Made by a program: the position numbers and the translations under genes. Positions 1-8,052 of a DNA stretch of 25,485 nucleotides are shown piece after piece. Within the stretch, counting starts at the first letter, position 1. Each line of letters starts with the position of its first letter. The stretch covers positions 1 through 25,485 of the IMG/VR virus record IMGVR_UViG_3300017818_000099. One strand, 5' to 3'. This DNA comes from a virus. Under the pieces are notes generated by a model. It was not told the DNA's origin. It saw nothing but the letters and a program-made list of their open reading frames with translations, and did no database searches.

Positions 1-2067
1 GTGTATAGCATACAAAATCTTAAAATAGCTTTGCCAAAAATATCTGATCCGCATGAATTTAAAAAAGATACGTGGGATCGAATAGATTATCCTAAAGAAC
101 TTGAAAAAATAAAAAGTGTATTTGAGTGGAATCAAATGCCTGAATACTTTAAAGAAAAATACTATGACTATATTGACGAAGAGTTTAAACGCCGCGATGA
201 AGGCTTTTCGTTCATTAACAAAGGTAATCCTACTTATATTACTGGCTCTCATTACATGTACCTGCAGTGGTCTAAAATTGACGTGGGCGCCGCAGATTTC
301 AGGGAATCAAATAGACTTTTCTTTATATTCTGGGAAGCATGTAAAGCCGATCAACGATGTTATGGTATGTGCTACCTCAAAAATAGACGGTCCGGTTTTT
401 CATTCATGGCATCATCAGAACTTGTCAATCAAGCAACGATATCTTCCGACTCACGTTTTGGAATACTATCAAAGTCAGGGGCCGATGCTAAAAAAATGTT
501 TACCGATAAAGTTGTACCCATATCAGTTAACTACCCATTCTTTTTCAAACCAATCCAAGATGGTATGGACAGACCAAAAACAGAATTGGCATACAGGGTA
601 CCAGCATCAAAGCTCACGCGGAGAAAGCTTGATCAGGGCCAAGGGCCGGAGGAGCTCGAAGGGCTCGATACAACAATCGACTGGAAGAACACGGGTGACA
701 ACTCATATGACGGTGAAAAGCTCAAGTTACTTGCCCACGATGAATCAGGTAAATGGGAGCGTCCGGATAACATTTTAAATAACTGGCGAGTTACAAAAAC
801 AACGCTTAGATTAGGTTCTAGAATCGTAGGTAAGTGTATGATGGGCTCGACCTCAAACGCATTAGATAAAGGTGGAGCAAATTTCAAAAAACTATACGAG
901 GATTCAGACGTTACTAAACGAAACCGCAACGGACAGACTAGCTCGGGATTATATTCTTTGTTTATACCTATGGAATGGAATTACGAAGGATTCATTGATA
1001 CTTATGGAAACCCTGTCTTTGATACACCACAGAAACCAGCTGAGGGCCCGTATGGAGAACTTATTGATCAAGGGGTAATAGAGCATTGGCAAAATGAAGT
1101 TGACGGTCTTAAAAACGATCAAGACGGTTTAAATGAATACTATCGGCAGTTTCCACGCACGGAACAACACGCTTTCAGAGATGAAGCAAAAGAATCTTTA
1201 TTTAATCTCACTAAGATTTACGAACAGATAGATTATAACGAAGAAGTTCAAAACGGAATGCAAGTTACGCAAGGTAACTTTCAATGGGAAAACGGCCAGC
1301 AAGATAGTAACGTTATATTTGCACCAAACAAAAACGGTAGGTTTAAGATATCTTGGGTGCCGCCTAAAAATCTACAAAACCGTGTAATAGTAAAGAATGG
1401 TGTTAAATACCCAGGTAATGAGCACGTTGGTGCATTTGGGTGTGACTCATATGATATATCAGGTACAGTTGATAAAAGAGGTTCTAAGGGATCTTTGCAT
1501 GGCCTAACGAAGTTTAGCATGGAAGATGCGCCTCCAAATATGTTTTTTTTAGAATATATTGCCAGGCCTCAAACAGCTGAAATATTTTTTGAAGATGTAC
1601 TTATGGCATTAGTATTTTACGGAATGCCGTTACTCGCAGAAAACAATAAACCTCGATTATTATATTATTTAAAACGAAGAGGTTATAGAGGTTTTTCAAT
1701 GAACCGACCAGATAAGCTTTGGAATAAGCTTTCTGTTACAGAAAAAGATATAGGCGGTATACCAAACTCGTCTGAAGATATTAAGCAAGCACACGCTGCT
1801 GCAATTGAAAGTTATATAGAAAATTATGTAGGTCAAGTTACTGAAGGCGTATACGGAGATATATACTTTCAAAAAACATTAGAAGACTGGGCTGGATTTA
1901 ATATAAACAACAGAACAAAGTTTGATGCAACAATTAGTTCTGGTTTAGCTATTATGGCTTGCAATAAAAACAGATATAGACCATCTGCGGAAAGGGTTGT
2001 AAAATCTGTACCGCTAGGGTTTAAAAAATATAACAACAAAGGATATAGTTCAAAAATAATACAATAA
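1..2067 (+). CDS. terL: Terminase large subunit (DNA-packaging ATPase/nuclease)
   Basis: This is the motor protein that pumps phage DNA into the prohead and cuts the concatemer. The frame is open from the first base. GTG at position 1 can serve as a start (688 residues), but the true start may lie upstream of the window. The ATPase half carries a deviant Walker A, KNRRSGFS at residues 127-134, resembling the KSARVGYS type of lambda gpA, where the lysine sits early in the loop. The Walker B is LKLLAHDE at 241-248, ending in D247 and E248. The C-terminal half looks like the RNase H-type nuclease, with candidate metal ligands D482 (in GCDSYDISG), E547 (in LLAENNKPRLLYY) and D642 (in KFDATISSGLA). 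Length and motifs match TerL of Crassvirales-like and flavobacterial podoviruses as I recall them. The stop codon directly abuts the portal ATG, so the two are probably translationally coupled. I am very sure of the function and less sure of the start. Confidence 0.93.
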   Translation: MYSIQNLKIALPKISDPHEFKKDTWDRIDYPKELEKIKSVFEWNQMPEYFKEKYYDYIDEEFKRRDEGFSFINKGNPTYITGSHYMYLQWSKIDVGAADFRESNRLFFIFWEACKADQRCYGMCYLKNRRSGFSFMASSELVNQATISSDSRFGILSKSGADAKKMFTDKVVPISVNYPFFFKPIQDGMDRPKTELAYRVPASKLTRRKLDQGQGPEELEGLDTTIDWKNTGDNSYDGEKLKLLAHDESGKWERPDNILNNWRVTKTTLRLGSRIVGKCMMGSTSNALDKGGANFKKLYEDSDVTKRNRNGQTSSGLYSLFIPMEWNYEGFIDTYGNPVFDTPQKPAEGPYGELIDQGVIEHWQNEVDGLKNDQDGLNEYYRQFPRTEQHAFRDEAKESLFNLTKIYEQIDYNEEVQNGMQVTQGNFQWENGQQDSNVIFAPNKNGRFKISWVPPKNLQNRVIVKNGVKYPGNEHVGAFGCDSYDISGTVDKRGSKGSLHGLTKFSMEDAPPNMFFLEYIARPQTAEIFFEDVLMALVFYGMPLLAENNKPRLLYYLKRRGYRGFSMNRPDKLWNKLSVTEKDIGGIPNSSEDIKQAHAAAIESYIENYVGQVTEGVYGDIYFQKTLEDWAGFNINNRTKFDATISSGLAIMACNKNRYRPSAERVVKSVPLGFKKYNNKGYSSKIIQ

Positions 2068-4473
2068 ATGGTTAATACTAATTACAAAAGCTCGTTTCCC
2101 GATCAGGTGGTACCTAATGAGGAAAAGCAATCATTAGAATATGGTTTGCAAGTAGCGAGAGCTATTGAAGGCGAGTGGTTTAGAAATAACCGTGGTGGTG
2201 ATCGATTTACTGCTAATTTTCAAGAGTATCATAGACGTAGGCTATATGCTCGTGGTGAACAGTCGATACAAAAATATAAAGATGAATTATCAATTAACGG
2301 TGATTTATCTTATCTTAATTTAGATTGGAAGCCTGTTCCTGTAATACCTAAGTTTGTAGACATTGTTGTGAATGGCATGTCGCAGCGTAATTATGAAATA
2401 AAAGCATACGCGCAAGACCCTATAGCAAAACAAAAGAAAACAAGATATGCTGAAACAGTTATGTCTGATATGTTTAATCGTCAGTCATTAACACAACTAA
2501 CACAAGAAACAGGCATTAACTTTTTTTCAGTACCAGATCCAGAAAATTTACCTAAAGATCAAGATGAGTTTGAGGTGTATATGCAGCTTAACTATAAAGA
2601 AGCTGTTGAAATAGCGTTAGAAGAGCTTATCAATAACTCTTTAGATAAAAATAAATACGACGAAGTTAGAAAAAGATTTATTTATGATTTAGTTGTATGC
2701 GGCATTGGTGCTGCTAAGACAGAATATAATAAATCAAATGGGTTACGTGTTAAATATGTAGATCCTGCTAACCTTGTATATTCATATACAGAAGACCCTA
2801 ACTTTGATGATTTATATTATATTGGCGAAGTAAAGCAGATTTCATTAAGTGAAATTGCAAAGTTGTTCCCGTATTTAACGCCTCAGGATTTAGCAGAAAT
2901 ACAAAAGTACCCAGGCAATAATGACTATATAAGAAATTATTATGGGCAAAATGATAATAACACAATTAGTGTTATGTTCTTTGAATACAAAACTTTTGAA
3001 AAGCAAGTATTTAAAATTAAAGAAACCGAGCAGGGGTTACAAAAAGCTTTAGAAAAACCTGATACTTTTAATCCACCAACAAATGATAATTTTGAAAGAG
3101 TTGAAAGAGTAATTGAGGTATTATATACAGGGGCAAAAATATTGGGGCATGAAAAAATGCTTTCATGGAAGATGGCTGAAAACATGACTAGGCCATATGC
3201 TGATTCGCCTAAAGTTGAAATGAATTACACTTTAGTTGCGCCTAGAATGTATAAAGGAAGGGTTGAATCATTAGTAAGCCGCATAACTGGGTTTGCAGAT
3301 ATGATTCAGCTTACACATTTAAAACTGCAGCAGGTAATGTCTCGTATGGTGCCAGATGGTGTTTATGTAGATGTTGACGGGTTAGCTGAGGTTGATTTAG
3401 GCAACGGAACTAATTATAATCCTGCTGAAGCATTAAACATGTACTTCCAAACTGGTAGCATAGTTGGTAGGTCATTCACACAAGATGGTGATATGAATCC
3501 TGGTAAAGTGCCTATTCAAGAACTACAAACTTCTTCCGGGCAAGGTAAAATTGCTTCGCTTATTAGCACGTATCAATATTATCTACAGATGATAAGGGAC
3601 GTAACGGGATTAAATGAAGCAAGAGATGGTAGCACACCGGATAAAAACGCATTAGTTGGTTTACAAAAACTTGCAGCAGCAAATAGCAACACAGCTACAA
3701 GACATATATTACAATCAGCTTCATATATTACGCTCAGGTTGTGTGAAAATATTGCATTAAAAGCAAAAGATATATTTGAGTTTGCATTAACAGAAGAAAG
3801 CTTAGAACAAAGCATAAACGATTTTAATGTAGAAACATTAAAAGAAATATCTAACTTGCATTTGCATGACTTTGGTATTTATTTGCAGCTCGAACCTGAT
3901 GTAGAAGAAAAGCAAGCATTGGAAAGTAATATACAAGCAGCTTTGCAATCTGGTTCTATTTATTTAGATGATGCTATTGAAATACGAAATATAAACAATA
4001 TTGATTTAGCAAATAAATATTTACGTATTAAAAGGCAAAAGAAACAAGAGGCTGACCAAGCGGCTCAACAACAAAATATACAGGCGCAGGGCCAAGCTAA
4101 TGCACAAGCTTCTGAAGCGGCCGCTTTGGCAGAAGTGCAAAAACAACAAGCACTTACCGAAAGTAAATTACAATTAGAACAAGGTAAGTCACAGTTTGAA
4201 ATACAAAAACTTGAGCGAGAGGCTGAAATTAAAATGCGCTTAATGGAACTTGAATTCCAATTTAATAAGCAATTAGCAGAAGCACAAGCTGAGGCTTTAA
4301 AAAATAAAGACGCTTATAAAGAAGATAGAAAAGATGAGCGCACTAAAATACAAGCAACGCAACAATCAGAATTAATTGATCAGCGTAAAAACGATACACT
4401 ACCAAAAAACTTTGAATCCGCTGGGTTTGACGTATTAGGTGGTTTTGACTTAGGTCAGTTCGACCCTAAGTAA
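2068..4473 (+). CDS. Portal protein
   Basis: The portal is the dodecameric ring at the capsid vertex through which DNA enters and leaves and on which the terminase and neck dock. The 801-residue length suits the large portals of Crassvirales-like phages. An N-terminal region with LNLDWKPVPVIPKFVDIVVNGM (about residues 87-108) and a central region around residues 405-560 (SRITGFADMIQLTHLKLQQ, then DVTGLNEARDGSTPD) are typical of this portal family as I remember it. From about residue 655 to 760 the protein becomes a Gln/Ala/Glu-rich heptad-like helix, which I interpret as the long C-terminal helical barrel or crown. It starts immediately after the terminase stop with no ribosome-binding motif, and sits just before the scaffold and capsid genes, the usual portal position. 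The call rests on recalled motifs and position. Confidence 0.9.
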   Translation: MVNTNYKSSFPDQVVPNEEKQSLEYGLQVARAIEGEWFRNNRGGDRFTANFQEYHRRRLYARGEQSIQKYKDELSINGDLSYLNLDWKPVPVIPKFVDIVVNGMSQRNYEIKAYAQDPIAKQKKTRYAETVMSDMFNRQSLTQLTQETGINFFSVPDPENLPKDQDEFEVYMQLNYKEAVEIALEELINNSLDKNKYDEVRKRFIYDLVVCGIGAAKTEYNKSNGLRVKYVDPANLVYSYTEDPNFDDLYYIGEVKQISLSEIAKLFPYLTPQDLAEIQKYPGNNDYIRNYYGQNDNNTISVMFFEYKTFEKQVFKIKETEQGLQKALEKPDTFNPPTNDNFERVERVIEVLYTGAKILGHEKMLSWKMAENMTRPYADSPKVEMNYTLVAPRMYKGRVESLVSRITGFADMIQLTHLKLQQVMSRMVPDGVYVDVDGLAEVDLGNGTNYNPAEALNMYFQTGSIVGRSFTQDGDMNPGKVPIQELQTSSGQGKIASLISTYQYYLQMIRDVTGLNEARDGSTPDKNALVGLQKLAAANSNTATRHILQSASYITLRLCENIALKAKDIFEFALTEESLEQSINDFNVETLKEISNLHLHDFGIYLQLEPDVEEKQALESNIQAALQSGSIYLDDAIEIRNINNIDLANKYLRIKRQKKQEADQAAQQQNIQAQGQANAQASEAAALAEVQKQQALTESKLQLEQGKSQFEIQKLEREAEIKMRLMELEFQFNKQLAEAQAEALKNKDAYKEDRKDERTKIQATQQSELIDQRKNDTLPKNFESAGFDVLGGFDLGQFDPK

Positions 4474-4500
4474 TTTTTATTAATTTTATAATATTTTATC
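4474..4500 (+). promoter_or_regulatory. A/T-only leader of the scaffold gene, no Shine-Dalgarno
   Basis: The 27 bases between the portal stop and the next ATG are almost entirely A and T and contain no purine-rich GGAG-like element. This is representative of all starts in the window. A closely similar leader (a run of ttaatttta followed by atcATG) precedes the 253-residue gene at 7232. SD-less A/T-rich leaders are the norm in Bacteroidota, so this supports the host inference. No -33/-7 promoter of the Bacteroidota type (TTTG ... TAnnTTTG) was found here. Confidence 0.5.
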
Positions 4501-5709
4501 ATGGCAGAAACAGTCAAGCAAGAGGGTGAATTTAAAGTTAAAACCCGAAAAATGAAAAAGCTTTCTGAGACACCTAAAACTATTAAAGTAGATTTGTCAA
4601 AAAAAGCGGAAGAAACGAAAGAAACAGGTGATACCATTAAGGTAGATCTTACCGAAAAAAAAGAACAAGAAGATGCCGTTCAAGTCAATACAACAGATGA
4701 GAGCAATGCTCCTGTCGAAGAATCCGGAGACTCGCAAAGTAGCGAAGAAGTGGTTGAAGAAGTACGGCAGCCCGAAGAAACGGTAGAAGATACACCTGTA
4801 ATACAAGAAGTAACAGAAGAAGAGGTTCAAGAGCAAACTGAAACCTTGCAAGAGCAAGTTGAGGACGCCGTGCAGCAATCACAAGATACTGCAGAACCAT
4901 TACCAGAAAACATTCAAAAAGTTGTAGACTTTATGAGTGAGACTGGTGGAACATTAGAAGATTATGTAAGATTAAACGCAGATTATTCTAATGTAGATAA
5001 CAATACACTTTTGCGGGAATATTACCGTCAAAGCAAACCTCATCTAGATTCTGAAGATGTAAGTATTCTTTTAGAAGATTTTACATGGGATGAAGATGTA
5101 GATGATGAAAAAGATATACGTAAGAAAAAAATTGCGTATAAAGAAGAAGTTGCAAAAGCCAAAGGTTTTTTAGAGGGACTGAAAGATAAATATTACGACG
5201 AGATCAAGTTGAGACCCGGCGTAACTCAAGAACAACAGAAAGCAGTTGACTTTTTCAATCGATACAATGAAGAGCAGCAAACTATAAAGCAGCGAACTGA
5301 AAGTTTTCAAAATCGTACAAAAACTTATTTCAACGACGATTTCAAAGGTTTTGATTTCAACCTCGGCGAAAAAAAGTTTAGATACGGGTTAAAAGATAAC
5401 TCTTCAGTTGCAAATCAACAACCAGATATAAGTAACTTTATCAAGAAGTTCTTGAATGACAAAGGTGAAGTGTCAGATTTAAGCGGATATCATAAAGCTT
5501 TATATGTAGCTAACAATCCTGACAGAGTAATAAATCATTTTTATGAGCAGGGGCGTGCAGATGCAGTTCGTGAATTAACAGCTAAGTCTAAAAACATTAG
5601 CAACGAGCCGCGTCAAACACAAACAGGCGATGTATTTATTAATGGTTTAAAAGTCAAAGCTGTTACTGGTGCTGATTCTTCAAAACTTAGAATTAAAAAT
5701 AAACGTTAA
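4501..5709 (+). CDS. Probable scaffolding / head-assembly protein
   Basis: This 402-residue protein lies between portal and major capsid protein, where many phages carry the scaffold. Residues 1-140 are low-complexity and strongly acidic, dominated by Glu, Val, Gln and Thr (for example EEVVEEVRQPEETVED), and are probably disordered. Residues 140-270 look helical and include LEDYVRLNADYSNVDNNTLL, a Y-Y-Q-containing stretch, and an EQQKAVDFFNRYNEEQQ helix. The C-terminal part holds NNPDRVINHFYEQGRADAVRE (about 337-357) and a basic tail ending RIKNKR. An acidic N-terminus with a helical middle and a basic C-terminal tail is a common scaffold design, the basic tail contacting the capsid protein. 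I recall similar proteins at this position in flavobacterial phages, but no catalytic motif is visible. An alternative is a head protease or cargo adaptor, though no protease motif was seen. Confidence 0.65.
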   Translation: MAETVKQEGEFKVKTRKMKKLSETPKTIKVDLSKKAEETKETGDTIKVDLTEKKEQEDAVQVNTTDESNAPVEESGDSQSSEEVVEEVRQPEETVEDTPVIQEVTEEEVQEQTETLQEQVEDAVQQSQDTAEPLPENIQKVVDFMSETGGTLEDYVRLNADYSNVDNNTLLREYYRQSKPHLDSEDVSILLEDFTWDEDVDDEKDIRKKKIAYKEEVAKAKGFLEGLKDKYYDEIKLRPGVTQEQQKAVDFFNRYNEEQQTIKQRTESFQNRTKTYFNDDFKGFDFNLGEKKFRYGLKDNSSVANQQPDISNFIKKFLNDKGEVSDLSGYHKALYVANNPDRVINHFYEQGRADAVRELTAKSKNISNEPRQTQTGDVFINGLKVKAVTGADSSKLRIKNKR

Positions 5710-5727
5710 ACTTTAAATTAAAAACAA

Positions 5728-7155
5728 ATGGCATTATCACCTTTGTTTGGGGATATTAACCCAACTGCACAAAAACAGCTAAGCACTGGTAGTTATATTG
5801 ACTTTACTAGCGGCGCTGGCAATGACTTCTCTCAGCAGTATCTACCTGAGATTTATGAAGCTGAAGTAGAGCGATACGGAAACCGTACGCTTTCTGGCTT
5901 CCTTCAAATGGTAGGCGCTGAGATGCCTATGACTTCTGACCAAGTTGTATGGAGTGAGCAAAACCGCTTGCATGTTTCTTATGATGCGTGTACAATTGCG
6001 GCTAACAATGACGCTACTATTACTATTGAAGATTCCGATGGATCTATCGCTGGGGGTAAGGAGCACGCTATTCGAGTTAACTCTCTAATTGTAGTTCTTG
6101 ATCCTGCTACTTCAACTGAGCAAAAAGCTATCGTTAAAGCGGTAACTGCATCTACTGTAGAAGCTTACCCTTTTGATTCAGCCACTTGGGCTGCTGGACT
6201 AGTTTCTGGAACAGCACTTAAGGTATTTGTATATGGTTCTGAATTTGCAAAAGGAACTGCTGGAATGTCTGGTTCTGTTGAGCCTTCTTTTACTCAATTT
6301 TCTAACTCCCCTATTATCATTAAAGATAAATATGGAATTAATGGATCTGACACTGCTCAGATTGGTTGGGTAGAGGTTGCTACAGAAGACGGAACTTCTG
6401 GTTACCTATGGTATTTGAAAGCTGAGTCTGAAACTCGCCTACGTTTTCAAGATTATCTTGAAATGACAATGGTTGAGTCTGAGCCGGCTAGCCAAGCTAC
6501 TGGAGGTATCTCTGCCGCTTCGCAATCTGCTAAAGGTACTGACGGTCTTTTCTACGCTATTGAAACTCGTGGAAATGTGTTCAGCGCTTTTTCAGCTTCG
6601 TTGACTGACTTTGACAACATTCTTAAAAACCTAGACGGACAAGGTGCTATTGAAGAAAATATGCTTTTCTTGGATCGTGCTACTAATCTAGCTTTTGATG
6701 ATATGCTTGCAGGTCTTTCTGCTGGTGCGAATGGAGGTACAGCTTATGGACTATTTGAAAACTCTGAAGAAATGGCTTTGAATCTTGGGTTCACTGGCTT
6801 CCGCAGAGGTTCTTATGACTTCTATAAGACTGACTGGAAATACTTAAACGATGCCTCAACTCGCGGTGCTGATTCAAACTTCAGCTCTGGAGAAGTAGAT
6901 GCTATTGACGGAGTTCTTATTCCAGCTGGTACTTCAACTGTATACGACCAAATCCTTGGTACTAATATTCGTCGTCCATTCCTTCACGTACGTTATCGTG
7001 CTTCTGAAGCTGACGATCGAAGACTTAAAACTTGGATTACAGGTTCAGTAGGAGGAGCGTTTACAAGCGATGTTGACGAAATGAACATTCACTTCTTATC
7101 AGAAAGAGCGTTGTGTGTTCAAGGAGCTAACAACTTTGTATTGCTAAAAGCCTAA
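5728..7155 (+). CDS. Major capsid protein (HK97-fold type)
   Basis: This 475-residue protein forms the icosahedral shell. It follows the scaffold, and its C-terminal part (TVYDQILGTNIRRPFLHVRY at about 403-422, then DDRRLKTWITGSVGGAFTSD and a C-terminal GANNF) matches my memory of Crassvirales-like capsid proteins. The N-terminal segment includes LPEIYEAEVERYGNRTLSGF, which would fit the N-arm region. The gene's base use differs from its neighbours: 15 of 18 arginines use CGN codons and third positions favour T or C, as expected for a very highly expressed gene. The start is preceded by an A-rich leader after an 18-base gap, and a strong hairpin with a U-tract follows the stop. An HK97 fold is assumed from the family and cannot be read directly from the sequence. 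Confidence 0.9.
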   Translation: MALSPLFGDINPTAQKQLSTGSYIDFTSGAGNDFSQQYLPEIYEAEVERYGNRTLSGFLQMVGAEMPMTSDQVVWSEQNRLHVSYDACTIAANNDATITIEDSDGSIAGGKEHAIRVNSLIVVLDPATSTEQKAIVKAVTASTVEAYPFDSATWAAGLVSGTALKVFVYGSEFAKGTAGMSGSVEPSFTQFSNSPIIIKDKYGINGSDTAQIGWVEVATEDGTSGYLWYLKAESETRLRFQDYLEMTMVESEPASQATGGISAASQSAKGTDGLFYAIETRGNVFSAFSASLTDFDNILKNLDGQGAIEENMLFLDRATNLAFDDMLAGLSAGANGGTAYGLFENSEEMALNLGFTGFRRGSYDFYKTDWKYLNDASTRGADSNFSSGEVDAIDGVLIPAGTSTVYDQILGTNIRRPFLHVRYRASEADDRRLKTWITGSVGGAFTSDVDEMNIHFLSERALCVQGANNFVLLKA

Positions 7156-7165
7156 TATAGTTACT

Positions 7166-7209
7166 TAAATCTGGGGTTGTTAATTCAGCCCCAGGTTTAT
7201 ATTTTTTTT
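7166..7209 (+). terminator. Intrinsic terminator after the capsid gene
   Basis: A left arm (7166-7179, TAAATCTGGGGTTG) pairs with a right arm (7186-7199, CAGCCCCAGGTTTA) around a six-base TTAATT loop. The result is a 14-pair stem with a GC-rich core and two G-U pairs. A run of eight T follows at 7202-7209. This is a textbook rho-independent terminator and the strongest one in the window. It sits 10 bases after the capsid stop, so it probably ends or attenuates capsid transcription, much as T7 terminates after gene 10. Confidence 0.88.
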
Positions 7210-7231
7210 AATTATTTAATTTTATCATATC

Positions 7232-7993
7232 ATGGGAAAAAATAAATCCTCAGAGGTCAGTAATTGGGAAATTAAAGACCGTCATTATTATTTGGTTGGA
7301 AAACAACCATTAACCTATACAATACCATCTCGCCACAGTACTAAAAGACCGTTATTATGGTTTGATCCAGAGAAAAAAGAGCAGCGAGAAATTAGATATG
7401 CTACGAATATGAACAGTGTATTTGTAGATGAGCAAAAGGGTGAAGCAACGCTTGGGCATATTATGTTTAAAGATGGCCACTTGCATGTGCCTAAAGAATT
7501 TCAATCTTTACAAAAGCTTTTATCTATTTATCATCCTTTTCTTAATAAAAGATATAGGGAACATGATTCAATAGTTGAAGCACAAGATGAACTTCAAACA
7601 ATTGAGCTAGAACTTGAAGCGCTTAATATTGCAACCAGTATGGAGATTGACATGGCAGAAGCTATTGTTCGCGTTGAACTCGGTAGCAGCGTTTCAGGTA
7701 TGAGTTCAAAAGAAATTAAAAGAGATTTACTTTTATTTGCTAAAAGAAATCCAGCTTTGTTTTTAGACTTAGCAAATGATGAAAATGTACAGCTTCGCAA
7801 CTTTGCAATTAAAGCAAAAGAAGCAAACATTATTAGTCTTTCACAAGATCAAAGAACAATATCTTGGGCGTCAAACGGTAAAAAGCTTATGACAGTACCA
7901 TTTGACGAAAACCCATATTCAGCTTTTGCTGCCTTCTTGCAAACAGATGAAGGTGTAGAAGTTTACAAATCAATAGAAAAAAAGTTTGCATAA
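7232..7993 (+). CDS. Conserved capsid-adjacent protein of unknown function
   Basis: This 253-residue protein lies between the capsid gene and the first neck gene. I recall similar proteins at the same place in Crassvirales-like and flavobacterial phages, but no function is known to me. Visible features are an N-terminal beta-rich segment (HYYLVGKQPLTYTIPSRH, then a WFD and an IRYATNMNSVFVDE stretch), followed by VPKEFQSLQKLLSIYHPF, and a helical region with LELEALNIATSMEIDMAEAI. The C-terminal part is marked by LFAKRNPALFLDLANDENVQ and DENPYSAFAAFLQTDEGVEVY. There is no signal peptide, membrane segment or catalytic motif. It is isolated by a hairpin on each side, which suggests that its expression is set separately from the capsid and tail genes. 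Its length and position would fit a minor head or head-completion protein, which is inference only. Confidence 0.7.
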   Translation: MGKNKSSEVSNWEIKDRHYYLVGKQPLTYTIPSRHSTKRPLLWFDPEKKEQREIRYATNMNSVFVDEQKGEATLGHIMFKDGHLHVPKEFQSLQKLLSIYHPFLNKRYREHDSIVEAQDELQTIELELEALNIATSMEIDMAEAIVRVELGSSVSGMSSKEIKRDLLLFAKRNPALFLDLANDENVQLRNFAIKAKEANIISLSQDQRTISWASNGKKLMTVPFDENPYSAFAAFLQTDEGVEVYKSIEKKFA

Positions 7994-8002
7994 CGTGTGA
8001 TA

Positions 8003-8043
8003 TTAATATAGAGCGGTAGCGTTATGTTGCCGCTCTTTATTAA
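8003..8043 (+). terminator. Long hairpin, probable terminator
   Basis: An 18-base left arm (8003-8020) pairs with an 18-base right arm (8026-8043) around the loop GTTAT. The core GAGCGGTAGC/GTTGCCGCTC includes two wobbles, and the outer A/T part has one T-T mismatch. Because the arms end in A/T runs, the T-tract is short and interrupted (TTTATTAA), so termination may be weaker than at the hairpin after the capsid gene. The near-symmetry could let it act on both strands or as an mRNA processing or stability element. It lies wholly in the 59-base gap between the 253-residue gene and the first ring gene. Confidence 0.65.
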
Positions 8044-8052
8044 AATAAAAAT

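Noticed and set aside
116-778. A 220-codon open frame overlapping the terminase in another frame
   Set aside because: It lies wholly inside a strongly supported terminase reading frame, its protein has no recognisable pattern, and the GC-richer composition here makes long shadow frames likely.
3364-3405. VDVDGLAEVDLG in the portal, reminiscent of the DxDGD motif of phage RNA polymerases
   Set aside because: It lies within an otherwise normal portal protein, lacks the full motif and the surrounding polymerase domains.
4474-4500. Possible promoter in the AT-rich gap before the scaffold gene
   Set aside because: AT-richness alone is not evidence, and no Bacteroidota-type TTTG / TAnnTTTG pair with suitable spacing was found.
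4597-4900. Minus-strand frames opposite the acidic part of the scaffold gene
   Set aside because: GAA/GAG-rich coding strands give TTC/CTC runs on the opposite strand, so long Phe/Leu-rich shadow frames arise automatically.
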